A DNA stretch of 64,000 nt from UBA5951 sp009936885 (GTDB taxonomy: Bacteria > Pseudomonadota > Alphaproteobacteria > Puniceispirillales > Puniceispirillaceae), in the NCBI GenBank assembly GCA_937996625.1, contig CALKVA010000005.1:62001-126000 (forward strand). Reading direction: 5' to 3'. The number at the start of each line of letters is the position of its first letter. Positions within the stretch are counted from its first letter, which is position 1. A program made the position numbers and the translations under genes. The notes beneath the pieces are model-generated. The model was given only the letters and a program-made list of their open reading frames with translations. It had not been told where the DNA came from and searched no databases. Shown here piece by piece: positions 18,200 to 27,718 of the stretch.

Positions 18200-19816
18200 T
18201 TGCTAAAATCTTTAAAAACACACTTAACGCAGTTTTTGCAAGGCGATTATTATAGCCCCTCAAATCGACCTGCCCTATCCATGCGTCAGATCAATATTGA
18301 TGTGTTATCTGGATTGACAGTGTCCTTAGCTTTAGTTCCTGAAGCTCTTGCCTTTGCGATTGTTGCAGGTGTGGCGCCTCTAGTTGGTTTATACGCTGCC
18401 TTTATTGTTGGTTTGATAACAGCCCTTATTGGTGGCAGGCCTGGGATGATTTCTGGCGCGACAGGCGCTCTGGCGGTTGTTATGGTTTCACTAGTGGCTC
18501 AGCACGGGGTCGAATATTTATTTGCAACTGTCGTATTAATGGGATTTCTACAATTATTAGCAGGGATATTGCGCTGGGGTAAATTTATCAGGATGGTTCC
18601 ACACCCGGTAATGTTAGGGTTTGTAAATGGCCTTGCTATTGTTATTGGCCTTGCACAGTTAGAGCAATTCAGCACAGTTTCTGGAGATGGCAGCCATATC
18701 TGGCTATCTGGTGTGCCGCTTTACATCACGATTGGCTTGGTGTGTGCTACAATGGCTTTTATATGGTTAACCCCGCGAATTACAAAATTAGTACCGCCTC
18801 CTCTTTTAGCAATTTCGATAGTTACAATTTTTGTATTAATTCTCGATTTGAACGTATTGCGGGTTGGCGACATTGCTAGTTTATCTGGTGGATTGCCTGA
18901 ATTCAGGCTGCCGATGGTCCAAGTGAACTTGGACACCTTATTAATTATAATTCCATATGCTGTTATACTTGCATCAATTGGTTTAATCGAAAGTCTATTA
19001 ACCTTAAATCTTGTTGGCGATATCACAGGCCAGCGAGGCGGCGCATCAAGAGAATGTGTGGCGCAGGGATGCGCTAATCTGGCTACTGGATTTTTTGGCG
19101 GTATGGGCGGGTGCGCAATGATAGGCCAATCAATGATAAATGTAGAATCAGGGGGTAGAACTCGGATAGCTGGAATAATTGCATCCTTGTTTTTGCTGTT
19201 TTTTATTTTATTTGCAGCACCTGCTATTGAGCAAATTCCCATCGCGACGCTGACAGGCGTTATGTTCATGGTGGTTATCGGAACCTTTGCTTGGAACAGC
19301 CTGAAAAGTATTTTTATTATGCCTCGTTCTGATGCCTTTATTGTTATTATCGTAACAGCCGTTACAGTTGCCAAAGATCTGGCAGTTGCTGTGGTTGTTG
19401 GCGTAATTATATCAGCGCTTATCTATGCTTGGAACTCTGCTAAACGAATTGATGCTTCGAGAAGACCTTCAGTTAGAGAATCAGGTGCACTTGTATATGA
19501 TATACAAGGCCCGTTATTTTTTGCTTCTGCATCAGGTTTTCGTGATTTATTTAATATACCGGAAGACCCTGAATTTGTGATTATTGATTTTAAGAATTCC
19601 AGAGTCGTTGATCAATCCGCGCTACAAGCAATAGAAGATGTGGCCGCAAAATATGCAGAAGCTGGCAAACAGATAAAATTGCGCCATCTCAGCCCTGATT
19701 GTCACAGCCTATTATCAAAAGCTGGGCAGTTAATTATAGATAGCGATGATGATCCCAAATATGGCGTGGCGGTGGATTATGGCATTAAATTAGGTATTTT
19801 TGATAGTACAAACTAG
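18200..19816 (+). CDS. SulP-family anion transporter with STAS domain
   Basis: A 538-residue inner-membrane transporter. The SulP core (about 25-415) shows INIDVLSGLTVSLALVPEAL, AFIVGLITALIGGRPGMISG and GGMGGCAMIGQSMINVESGG, family landmarks; a C-terminal STAS domain (about 425-530) has FVIIDFKNSRVVDQSALQAI. Members carry sulfate, bicarbonate or other anions, and the sequence alone does not say which. The start is TTG 18200 with AGAGA just upstream; no ATG is close, the next in-frame Met being at residue 28. It stands alone, without a carbonic anhydrase or sulfate gene beside it. Confidence 0.9.
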   Translation: MLKSLKTHLTQFLQGDYYSPSNRPALSMRQINIDVLSGLTVSLALVPEALAFAIVAGVAPLVGLYAAFIVGLITALIGGRPGMISGATGALAVVMVSLVAQHGVEYLFATVVLMGFLQLLAGILRWGKFIRMVPHPVMLGFVNGLAIVIGLAQLEQFSTVSGDGSHIWLSGVPLYITIGLVCATMAFIWLTPRITKLVPPPLLAISIVTIFVLILDLNVLRVGDIASLSGGLPEFRLPMVQVNLDTLLIIIPYAVILASIGLIESLLTLNLVGDITGQRGGASRECVAQGCANLATGFFGGMGGCAMIGQSMINVESGGRTRIAGIIASLFLLFFILFAAPAIEQIPIATLTGVMFMVVIGTFAWNSLKSIFIMPRSDAFIVIIVTAVTVAKDLAVAVVVGVIISALIYAWNSAKRIDASRRPSVRESGALVYDIQGPLFFASASGFRDLFNIPEDPEFVIIDFKNSRVVDQSALQAIEDVAAKYAEAGKQIKLRHLSPDCHSLLSKAGQLIIDSDDDPKYGVAVDYGIKLGIFDSTN

Positions 19817-19971
19817 GCGTGCTTTTTATGGGGCACGGTCAAGATTATAAAAAGCTTAAAAAGCACCATAAAACCAAATTGCTATTGAACATCAACAGCA
19901 TAAAATAACTATTCTACACTAAAAGCAGGGTCCTGCAATTTAGTAACGAGGTAGTCAAGAAACCTATATCC

Positions 19972-20157
19972 TTAATTTTTTCGAACTAGCGTTGTTTGTA
20001 ACTCGGAAATATCACCAGAACAGCATTCAACCACATTAGATTTGCAATAGGCACATTGCTCATGTCCATGAACCACAACCATTTGCCATGGGGCATGGCA
20101 TCTGGGACATTTCTTCTTTTTGTCGTCCGGTATTGGCGGGGTAAAATTAAGCGTCAT
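19972..20157 (-). CDS. Small zinc-ribbon protein
   Basis: A 61-residue protein MTLNFTPPIPDDKKKKCPRC with a second pair CAYCKS about 20 residues on: C-x2-C...C-x2-C, plus a CC pair, so probably one zinc ribbon. Function unknown. It could bind nucleic acid or serve as a small adaptor. Weak Shine-Dalgarno. Confidence 0.5.
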   Translation of the reverse strand: MTLNFTPPIPDDKKKKCPRCHAPWQMVVVHGHEQCAYCKSNVVECCSGDISELQTTLVRKN

Positions 20158-20178
20158 TTTTCTAACTTCAATCCATAA

Positions 20179-20301
20179 TTAAGACAAAAAGGCATAATTA
20201 GGACACAGCAACTCGTCTCTTTCTTTAATTTTGGAATAAAATGGCGGACCATAATCTGCCCATAATTCATTATCGCTATTCGCACACCCGCAATCCGTAT
20301 A
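20179..20301 (-). other. Possible coding remnant before the zinc-ribbon gene
   Basis: One minus-strand frame, with no start, reads ANSDNELWADYGPPFYSKIK then ERDELLCPNYAFLS to a TAA at 20179-20181. This looks more protein-like than the longer frame overlapping it, which has an 86-codon ORF (20154-20414) ending in a 4-bp overlap with the zinc-ribbon start. One reading is a frameshifted gene; chance is also possible. Confidence 0.2.
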
Positions 20302-20539
20302 TTAATGCGTCCCTTATCTTCAGTGGTTATTCCTAATATTATTAGTGTATTTTTTGGATTCATACGCCAAAAATAGCAATCACAATTTAGGGTTAGCAAA
20401 TAAATTATTCTCATTAGTTTTTCAACAAAACCTTTATTCGCAAGCCATTGGGGAATCCCTGCCGATAGTTTGCTTGCAAATTATGATAAAATGCAGTTTT
20501 ATCGAAATTTAGCTATTTAAAAAGAAAATAACAAAATCT

Positions 20540-22078
20540 ATGAAGCCTCAAACTGTCCTCTTAGAAAGTCACGATATCAGCAAATCATTTGGCTCATTCA
20601 TTGCCAATGATAAAATCAACTTTAATATTCTTAAAGGTGAAATTCACGGTTTGCTTGGCGAAAATGGCGCTGGAAAATCCACATTTGTTAAGATGGTTTA
20701 TGGATTATTAGAACCAACTATGGGTGCGTTATTCTGGAATGGAAACCCCATCAAAATACGCGGCCCGCAAGAAGCAAGAAACTTCGGCATTGGGATGGTA
20801 TTTCAGCATTTCTCCCTATTTCCGACCCTTACAGTCATAGAAAATATCGAGTTGGCTTTGAGTGACATACAAGCACTTCCAGAGCTCAGAAAAACAATAA
20901 TAGAAAAATCACAGGAATTTGGAATATCTGTTGATCCAGATACTTATATTCGTGACCTTTCTGTTGGAGAGCAGCAGCGTGTTGAAATTTTAAGATGCCT
21001 TCTGCAAAATCCAAAATTATTGATTATGGATGAGCCTACCTCTGTCTTGACGCCTCAGGAAAGCGAACAGCTCTTTGTAATTTTGAATAAGCTTGCTGCA
21101 ACAGGGTGTTCAGTTTTGTTTATTTCGCATAAGTTAAAAGAAGTAAAAGAAATCACTCAGCGCGCTACCATTCTTCGACGTGGGCGCGTTGTTGACACAG
21201 TCACTAGTTCTGAAGTTTCAACTGAGCAACTTGCAAAGATGATGGTTGGTAGTGACCCGCAAAATGTAAAACCGAAAATTGAAACTAAAAGCAATGATAT
21301 TCTGGTTCAGATTTCAGGTTTGTGCCGACTCGCCGATACGCCATTTTCAACTCCGCTCCTGGACATAAACCTTGATGTAAAAGCTGGCGAGATTGTTGGT
21401 ATTGCAGGCATCGCTGGCAATGGCCAAAGTGAATTAATGGAAGTATTAACGGGGGAGTGGCGTTCCAGAGATTCGATTGAAGTGTTAGATGTTCTGGGTG
21501 TTGATATCAGAGATTATAGCCCTCATAAAAGGCGTCAAATGGGAATAGGCTTTCTGCCAGAAGAGAGAAATGGTCATTCTGCTGTAATGAATATGACATT
21601 GACCGAAAATACGCTTTTGACAAACCATAATAATCCAGAAGTCCAAAAACACAGCATAATCCAAAATGATAATTTAGAAAAACTGACCTCAAATATTATT
21701 CATGATTATGATGTTAGAACGCCTCTCCAAAACCCATTGGCGTCTTCATTATCGGGGGGCAATTTACAAAAATTTGTTGTCGGAAGAGAAATCATTAAAA
21801 AGCCAAGCGTTTTTTTTGTTGCTCAACCAACATGGGGTGTTGATATTGGCGCTACTAAATTTATCCGAAATGCATTAATTGACCTTGCGAATGAGGGGTG
21901 TGGTATCATTGTAATTTCGCAGGATTTAGAAGAGCTGTTTGAACTTGCAGATAGCATTAGTGTTTTGTTTAGAGGCAAGCTGTCTGAGCGCAAACCTGTT
22001 AAAGAGCTAAACTCACAGAAAATCGGCCTCCTTATGGGCGGTGAAGTTGTTGACTCATTAGCCAAGGAACATAGGTGA
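20540..22078 (+). CDS. Nucleoside/purine ABC transporter, double ATPase subunit (NupA/BmpB type)
   Basis: A 512-residue protein with two ABC domains. The first has Walker A GENGAGKST, signature LSVGEQQRVEIL and Walker B LLIMDEPTSVLTP. The second has the degenerate P-loop GIAGNGQSELMEVL and LSGGNLQKFVVGREI, as usual in the sugar and nucleoside CUT2-like group. With two permeases and a BMP lipoprotein-type binding protein downstream it forms a complete nucleoside importer. The purine-degradation genes that follow suggest purine nucleosides or bases as cargo. It overlaps the next gene by one base (TGATG). Confidence 0.9.
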   Translation: MKPQTVLLESHDISKSFGSFIANDKINFNILKGEIHGLLGENGAGKSTFVKMVYGLLEPTMGALFWNGNPIKIRGPQEARNFGIGMVFQHFSLFPTLTVIENIELALSDIQALPELRKTIIEKSQEFGISVDPDTYIRDLSVGEQQRVEILRCLLQNPKLLIMDEPTSVLTPQESEQLFVILNKLAATGCSVLFISHKLKEVKEITQRATILRRGRVVDTVTSSEVSTEQLAKMMVGSDPQNVKPKIETKSNDILVQISGLCRLADTPFSTPLLDINLDVKAGEIVGIAGIAGNGQSELMEVLTGEWRSRDSIEVLDVLGVDIRDYSPHKRRQMGIGFLPEERNGHSAVMNMTLTENTLLTNHNNPEVQKHSIIQNDNLEKLTSNIIHDYDVRTPLQNPLASSLSGGNLQKFVVGREIIKKPSVFFVAQPTWGVDIGATKFIRNALIDLANEGCGIIVISQDLEELFELADSISVLFRGKLSERKPVKELNSQKIGLLMGGEVVDSLAKEHR

Positions 22079-23172
22079 TGTTTTATTTAACCCTTAGAAA
22101 AGAAACACCGCTTATTTTTAGAGTATCAGTGCCTATTGCCTCTATCCTATTAACAATATTATTTGGAATTTTTATTTTCAGTGTGCTGGGTTATGATTCA
22201 GGAAAAGCACTCTATCACTTTTTTATATCCCCCCTTTCGCGCATTGATAGAATAGCAGACTTGTTTGTAAAAGCCTGTCCGTTAATGATTGTCGGCACAG
22301 GTTTAGTCCTTTGTTTTCGGGCAAATATTTGGAATATCGGTGCAGAAGGGCAATTAATCATGGGAGCTGTCTTTGCGGGCGGTCTTGCCTTATCCTTCCC
22401 AGACACCAACTCTGTCTGGCTCTTGCCTTCAATGGCAGTTTTATCTTTTATTGGCGGCGGGCTTTGGGCTTTTTTACCTGCAATATTGAAAGTAAGGCTT
22501 AGGACGAATGAGATACTCGTATCTCTTATGCTAACTTATGTTGCCAGTCTTTTTCTAGACTGGCTGGTCAGAGGACCCTGGCGTAGCCCAACTTCATTTG
22601 GGTTTCCCTTAACAAATTATTACCCAGATGCAGGCCTGATATCAAAAATCAATTTTCCTGGAATTGGCACAATTGGTCAGCTTCATTGGGGCGTTTTTAT
22701 CTCTATTTTAGTATGTTTACTATGCTGGTTTATGATGCAGAAAACAGTTTTTGGCTTTCAGGTTAAACTAGTTGGAGACAGCCATAAGGCATTTCGATAT
22801 TCAGGCTTCAATGAATCAAAAACCACTGTGATGCTATTTATAATCTCTGGCGGATTAGCTGGATTAGCAGGAATGATAGAAGTATCTGCCAATATCGGCC
22901 AATTGCAGCCTAATATATCATTCGGCTATGGATTTACAGCGATTATAGTTGCTTTTCTTGCTCGTCTTAACCCCGCAGCGGTGATTTTAGCTGGATTATT
23001 AATTGCTCTAATTGAAATGGGCGGTGATTCTGCTCAAATAGCATTGGCAATTCCAAAAGTAGTCACAGGCGTTTTTAAAGGAATTCTATTATTTCTGTTA
23101 CTGGCGGGTGAGACACTTACAAAATATCAGATAAACGTTAAACCTAGACAGCGAAGTGTTTCTAATGATTGA
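22078..23172 (+). CDS. Nucleoside ABC transporter permease 1 (NupB/BmpC type)
   Basis: A 364-residue membrane protein of about ten helices. FRANIWNIGAEGQLIMGAVF is the signature of the BPD_transp_2 nucleoside permeases of the larger subunit type, and GFQVKLVGDSHKAFRYSGFN lies in the coupling region. ATG 22078 shares its A with the TGA of the ATPase gene, and AAGGA lies just upstream; a GTG at 22075 is an alternative. It overlaps the second permease gene by 8 bp. Confidence 0.9.
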   Translation: MFYLTLRKETPLIFRVSVPIASILLTILFGIFIFSVLGYDSGKALYHFFISPLSRIDRIADLFVKACPLMIVGTGLVLCFRANIWNIGAEGQLIMGAVFAGGLALSFPDTNSVWLLPSMAVLSFIGGGLWAFLPAILKVRLRTNEILVSLMLTYVASLFLDWLVRGPWRSPTSFGFPLTNYYPDAGLISKINFPGIGTIGQLHWGVFISILVCLLCWFMMQKTVFGFQVKLVGDSHKAFRYSGFNESKTTVMLFIISGGLAGLAGMIEVSANIGQLQPNISFGYGFTAIIVAFLARLNPAAVILAGLLIALIEMGGDSAQIALAIPKVVTGVFKGILLFLLLAGETLTKYQINVKPRQRSVSND

Positions 23173-24073
23173 TGCGCTTATTTTAACTATCTTAATGACA
23201 TCGGTGCCGCTCGTGCTTGCAGCTACTGGAGAATTAGTTGTCGAGAGAAGCGGCGTGTTGAATCTTGGCCTTGAAGGTATCATGCTGATGGGGGCTGTAT
23301 CTGCATTTGCGCTCACCTATGCTACGGGGAGCTTGTTTATTGGATTGCTGGCAGGCATTGTTTCAGGAGCTATTACAGCTGCTATTTTCGGATTTTTTGT
23401 ATTAGGGCTCGCAACAAACCAGGTAGCAACAGGCCTTGCGCTAACCATATTTGGAACCGGTCTTTCGGGCCTAATCGGCTCTGAATTTGTAGGCAAGGCG
23501 ATTACTGGCCTTCCAACATTATTCCCAAAACATTTTTCTGATATACCGTTTATTGGCGTATTCCTCTCATTGGATATCGTTGCTTATTCCTCTGTTATTA
23601 TTGTTTTTCTGGTGTGGGTATTTTTATTCAAGACCAAAACTGGATTGATTTTAAGAGCCTCTGGCATCAGTCATGATAGCGCACATTCGCTTGGTTATTC
23701 AGTTTTAAAGGTTAGATGGTGTGCTGTTTTATTTGGCGGCATGATGGCAGGGCTCTCTGGCGCCTATCTGCCTTTAATGCTAACGCCTCACTGGTCTGAG
23801 GGGATGACAAGTGGTCGTGGATGGATTGCATTAGCGCTTGTTGTATTTGCATCATGGATGCCGTCCAGAATTATTTATGGGGCAATATTATTTGGCACAA
23901 TCACCATTATGCAACTGGCAGGGCAGGCTCGTGGTTGGACAATACCACCGCAATTTTTATCATCTTTGCCCTATCTTGCTACTATTTTTGTCTTGGTTGT
24001 GATCTCTAGCAGAGGATCTGCAAAGTATTTGGCACCATCTGATTTAACGCAACCCTTTATTTCGTCAAAATAG
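23165..24073 (+). CDS. Nucleoside ABC transporter permease 2 (NupC/BmpD type)
   Basis: A 302-residue membrane protein. VPLVLAATGELVVERSGVLN and LGLEGIMLMGAVSAF are hallmarks of the smaller permease of BMP-type importers. It has about eight to nine helices and GLILRASGISHDSAHSLGYS in the ATPase-coupling loop. ATG 23165 lies within the last codons of the first permease gene, so translation is probably coupled. Confidence 0.9.
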   Translation: MIDALILTILMTSVPLVLAATGELVVERSGVLNLGLEGIMLMGAVSAFALTYATGSLFIGLLAGIVSGAITAAIFGFFVLGLATNQVATGLALTIFGTGLSGLIGSEFVGKAITGLPTLFPKHFSDIPFIGVFLSLDIVAYSSVIIVFLVWVFLFKTKTGLILRASGISHDSAHSLGYSVLKVRWCAVLFGGMMAGLSGAYLPLMLTPHWSEGMTSGRGWIALALVVFASWMPSRIIYGAILFGTITIMQLAGQARGWTIPPQFLSSLPYLATIFVLVVISSRGSAKYLAPSDLTQPFISSK

Positions 24074-24194
24074 GTTTAAGCTTAAAATTTAACATAATTA
24101 TAGTTTATGTTCTAAATTCATTTACGATGATGAATAATTTTTATATTATGGTAAAAATAATCAAAGACAAGTTTAGCGATTCGAGGTTTGAATA

Positions 24195-25316
24195 ATGAAA
24201 AATAACAGATTTATGATATTTGCAGGATTAGTGTTGGTGATTGCGGCCATTTACTTTTTTGCTGTAAATACTGACCAAATAGAAGAAGAAAAAGGCAAAA
24301 TGAAAGTCGCTTTTGTCTATCTTACCAATCCTGGTGACCATGGCTGGACATATGCTCATGAGGTAGGCCGCCAACAGGTTCAAGAGCATTTTGGTGATGC
24401 TGTTGAAACAGTTTATGTTGAGAATGTACCTGAGGGCCCAGATGCAACACGCGTTATTCGCGAGCTCGCACAAAATGGGAATGATATGATTTTCACAACC
24501 TCTTTTGGATATATGGAACCAACCTTAAAGGTCGCCAAAGATTTTCCAAATATCAAATTTGACCATATAACCGGATATATGCGTGCTGATAATATGGCCA
24601 CAGGAAATATTCGTTTTTACGAAGGTCGTTATGTTCAAGGTGTGGTGGCTGGACTTACTACTAAATCAGATAAAATCGGATATGTTGCAGCTTTTCCAAT
24701 CCCAGAAGTTATTCAAGGCATTAATTCTTTTGCTCAAGGATTACGAAGTGTAAATAAAGACGCCACTATTTCTATTGTTTGGGCAAATACTTGGTATGAC
24801 CCGGTAAAAGAAGGCGATGCTGCAAAAGTTCTAATTGCTGAAGGTGCAGATGTTTTGGCGCAACATACAGATAGTCCTGCAATGCTTCAAACTGCTGAAA
24901 AAGCTGGCGTATATGGCTTTGGACAATCCTCTGATATGCATGATTTTGCGCCAAATGCTCAGCTCTTTGCATCTGTTAATAACTGGGGTCCTTACTATAT
25001 TTCGCAAATTGAAAAGGCAATGGATGGTTCATGGAGCACAGGCGAGGGTCCAGACCATTGGGCCGGAAATACTTGGAAGGGTCTCAGCGATGACTTCCTT
25101 GTTCTAACAGACTTCAAAAATATGCCAGCTAGCGTAGTAGACGCTGCTCAAAAAGCAAGAGACGGCATTGCTGATGGAAGCATTAATATTTTCTCAGGTC
25201 CGATGAGTGATAATGAAGGAAACCAGATATTAGCAAATGGCGAGGCTCTTGATGATGGCGGACTTTGGGCCATGGATTACTATGTTGAGGGTGTAATCGG
25301 TAAAATCCCTAACTAA
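24195..25316 (+). CDS. BMP-family substrate-binding protein of the nucleoside importer
   Basis: A 373-residue periplasmic binding protein of the Bmp/PnrA type. The N terminus MKNNRFMIFAGLVLVIAAIY is a signal sequence or anchor without a lipobox Cys. The mature part begins KVAFVYLTNPGDHGWTYAHE and has family motifs IFTTSFGYMEPTLKVAKDFP and GKIGYVAAFPIPEVIQGI-like text. It is separated from the permease gene by 121 bp of AT-rich DNA and is probably in the same operon or has an added promoter. A strong hairpin just after the gene may stabilise its message, as often seen for binding proteins. Confidence 0.92.
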   Translation: MKNNRFMIFAGLVLVIAAIYFFAVNTDQIEEEKGKMKVAFVYLTNPGDHGWTYAHEVGRQQVQEHFGDAVETVYVENVPEGPDATRVIRELAQNGNDMIFTTSFGYMEPTLKVAKDFPNIKFDHITGYMRADNMATGNIRFYEGRYVQGVVAGLTTKSDKIGYVAAFPIPEVIQGINSFAQGLRSVNKDATISIVWANTWYDPVKEGDAAKVLIAEGADVLAQHTDSPAMLQTAEKAGVYGFGQSSDMHDFAPNAQLFASVNNWGPYYISQIEKAMDGSWSTGEGPDHWAGNTWKGLSDDFLVLTDFKNMPASVVDAAQKARDGIADGSINIFSGPMSDNEGNQILANGEALDDGGLWAMDYYVEGVIGKIPN

Positions 25317-25328
25317 CTTTAAATGTTT

Positions 25329-25362
25329 CACCGGAGGAAGCGATTTTTTAAATCCTCCGGTG
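25329..25362 (+). terminator. Perfect 10-bp hairpin after the binding-protein gene
   Basis: CACCGGAGGA (25329-25338) and TCCTCCGGTG (25353-25362) form a perfect 10-bp stem with a 14-base loop. No T run follows, so it is more likely a message-stabilising or attenuating hairpin between the abundant binding protein and the deaminase than a full terminator. Confidence 0.6.
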
Positions 25363-25383
25363 CGACTTGGAATAATATAATTT

Positions 25384-26739
25384 ATGGCAACCCTATTACT
25401 AAAAAATGCTGCAATAATTGCAACCATGAATGATTACAATGATGAGCTAACAGGACATTCGATTTATTGTGAAGACGGCGTAATTAAACAAATAGGGCTT
25501 ATTGACAACCTGCCTGATAGTGCTGATGAAATTCTGGATTTATCTGGATCAGTAATTATACCAGGAATGGTCAATACCCATCATCACCTATTCCAGAATT
25601 TAACCAGAGTAATTCCGCAGGCTCAGAATGAAAGCTTGTTTGGATGGCTTACCACACTCTACCCTATCTGGTGCGGGTTAGGCCCTAAACATATCTATAT
25701 CTCATCTGCGGTGGGTCTTGCAGAACTTGCATTATCAGGGTGCACAACGTCAACAGACCATCAATATTTATTTCCCGGCGGTGCGCGCTTAGATGATTCC
25801 ATTGAGGCCGCGAGCGATATCGGTATTAGATTTCATCCAACACGCGGGTCTATGAGTATTGGCCAATCAAAAGGTGGATTGCCACCAGATGCGCTTACTG
25901 AGAATGAAGCAGACATCTTAAAAGATTGTGAGCGAGTCATATCGCAATTTCATGATGACAGCCCAAATGCAATGGTAAAGATAGCTCTTGCGCCTTGTTC
26001 GCCATTTTCTGTTAGTAATGATTTGATGATACAGACAGCGGTTCTGGCAAGAGAAAATCATTTATGTATGCACACTCATCTTGCTGAGAATTCTGAGGAT
26101 ATTGAATATTCACTTGAAAAATTCAATATGAGACCTGGTGAATATGCACAGAGCCTTGGATGGCTTGGGGATGATGTTTGGCATGCTCATTGTGTGCAGT
26201 TGGATAGTGCTGAAGTTGAATTATTTGGCGAAACAAATACAGGCATTGCTCATTGTCCCTCCTCAAATATGCGCCTAGCTAGCGGAATTGCGCCATTATT
26301 GGAAATGCTAGACAATAATGTTCGCGTAGGTCTTGGGGTGGATGGCTCTTCTTCTAATGATAGTAGCCATATGCTAAATGAGGCAAGACAAGCTATGCTA
26401 CTTCAACGCGTAGTGCATGGCGCATCTGCAATAGGGGCCCGCGATGTTCTAAGAACAGCAACGAGGGGCGGAGCAGAAGTGCTAAGACGCGGGAATATAG
26501 GTCAAATAGCACCTGGGTTCATGGCTGATTTAGCAATTTACGACACACGCTCCATTGATTTAGCAGGCACCCATTCTGATCCGCTTGCAGCATTAGTGTT
26601 CTGTGGCCCAATAAAAACCACACATACCATTATAAACGGTAAATTAGTGGTTAAGGACGGCCAATTAACCACAACGGATTTAAACACATTATTGCAAAAG
26701 CATCGCGCGCTCTCAATTGACCTTGTAAACTCTGCGTAA
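25384..26739 (+). CDS. Amidohydrolase, 8-oxoguanine deaminase / hydroxyatrazine hydrolase type
   Basis: A 451-residue metal-dependent amidohydrolase. The metal ligands are visible: NTHHHLFQNLTR at about 66-77, HTHLAENSED, WHAHCVQL and GLGVDGSSSNDSS. The whole pattern matches the 8-oxoguanine deaminase (EC 3.5.4.32) and AtzB-like group more than classical guanine deaminase. In this setting, after a nucleoside importer and before xanthine dehydrogenase, a purine deaminase that makes xanthine or urate is the likely role: 8-oxoguanine gives urate directly, guanine would give xanthine. Which one is used is inference. Confidence 0.85.
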   Translation: MATLLLKNAAIIATMNDYNDELTGHSIYCEDGVIKQIGLIDNLPDSADEILDLSGSVIIPGMVNTHHHLFQNLTRVIPQAQNESLFGWLTTLYPIWCGLGPKHIYISSAVGLAELALSGCTTSTDHQYLFPGGARLDDSIEAASDIGIRFHPTRGSMSIGQSKGGLPPDALTENEADILKDCERVISQFHDDSPNAMVKIALAPCSPFSVSNDLMIQTAVLARENHLCMHTHLAENSEDIEYSLEKFNMRPGEYAQSLGWLGDDVWHAHCVQLDSAEVELFGETNTGIAHCPSSNMRLASGIAPLLEMLDNNVRVGLGVDGSSSNDSSHMLNEARQAMLLQRVVHGASAIGARDVLRTATRGGAEVLRRGNIGQIAPGFMADLAIYDTRSIDLAGTHSDPLAALVFCGPIKTTHTIINGKLVVKDGQLTTTDLNTLLQKHRALSIDLVNSA

Positions 26740-26781
26740 CCCATATTGCACCCAGAGCCAAATATCATCCTATACTAGATA

Positions 26782-27693
26782 TCATAACGTCCAGTTAGAT
26801 ATTTGCCCTGCAACAGAAAGAGCTATTCTAAACGGCTCATCTCCTTTTATTTCTGGCACCCCTATGGGACAGACGATTTTATCTATATCACTTGATGTAT
26901 AGCCAGCCTTTGAAAGCTGACTTTTAAACCGCGCTTTTTTTGTCATTGAGCCAATCAATCCGAGCTTATAAAACCTATTGTGACTCAAAAGAGATTGAAT
27001 TATTGCCAAGTCAAGCTGGTGAGAATGTGTAAGAATTAGATGAATACCGTCATCTGGAAAATTTGCAGTGAGCCTTGTTGGATCATCTGCCCAAATGACA
27101 TGTATGTTTTCATCCATTGAATTGGGAAAACGCTCCTTTGCAATATCAATCCAATATCTATTCAAGGGAAGAGACTTGGTAGATGCCATGATTTCTCGTC
27201 CCGTATGCCCAGCACCCCAAATAAATAAATCTGTCTTTTTCTGAAATAGCTGCTCTTGAAAAACCTTTTTAGCATCTAGGGATAAGGATTGAGTGCCCTC
27301 ATACGGAAATTTATTAGTATCAAGCTCATGTATAAGAATTGCGCTTTGTTTAAGTTTCCCAAGTTCTGGTAAATCAGATTTTTGGAAATACTCGATCAGA
27401 GCGCTCACACTTCCGCCACAGCATTGACCAAGTGAAGGGCCAAGCGCAAAGCGCCTTACCTCACGATCAAATTTTTGCACAGATAAAAGAGCTTGCCGGC
27501 AAATAGATGTTACCTGATATTCGAGCTGTCCTCCCCCAATAGAGCCAAAAGCCTGTTGCTCTGTTACAATCATGTGTGAATGTGCTTTGCGCGGGGCAGA
27601 GCCTTTTGTTGAGATAATCACAACCCTTGCAATTTTTTGATGGCGGTTGAGTGTTTCGATAACCTCTTGGATTTTTGAATTTTTTTTGTCCAT
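26782..27693 (-). CDS. xdhC: Xanthine dehydrogenase accessory protein XdhC
   Basis: XdhC binds and sulfurates the molybdenum cofactor and delivers it to XdhB. The 303-residue protein has the N-terminal VVIISTKGSAPRKAHSHMIV and GSIGGGQLEYQV segments, the GQCCGGSV Cys pair motif, and a C-terminal Rossmann-like half with FIWGAGHTGREIM and GLIGSMTKKARFKSQL. It is the last gene of the minus-strand xdhA-xdhB-xdhC operon, 25 bp after xdhB. Confidence 0.93.
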   Translation of the reverse strand: MDKKNSKIQEVIETLNRHQKIARVVIISTKGSAPRKAHSHMIVTEQQAFGSIGGGQLEYQVTSICRQALLSVQKFDREVRRFALGPSLGQCCGGSVSALIEYFQKSDLPELGKLKQSAILIHELDTNKFPYEGTQSLSLDAKKVFQEQLFQKKTDLFIWGAGHTGREIMASTKSLPLNRYWIDIAKERFPNSMDENIHVIWADDPTRLTANFPDDGIHLILTHSHQLDLAIIQSLLSHNRFYKLGLIGSMTKKARFKSQLSKAGYTSSDIDKIVCPIGVPEIKGDEPFRIALSVAGQISNWTL

Positions 27694-27718
27694 ATCAAAA
27701 AACTAATCCCACCATATC

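Noticed and set aside
18721..19374. Long antisense open frame (217 codons) across the SulP gene
   Set aside because: It is the mirror of a strongly supported transporter gene and its protein is repetitive Ile/Pro/Asn text without a family pattern.
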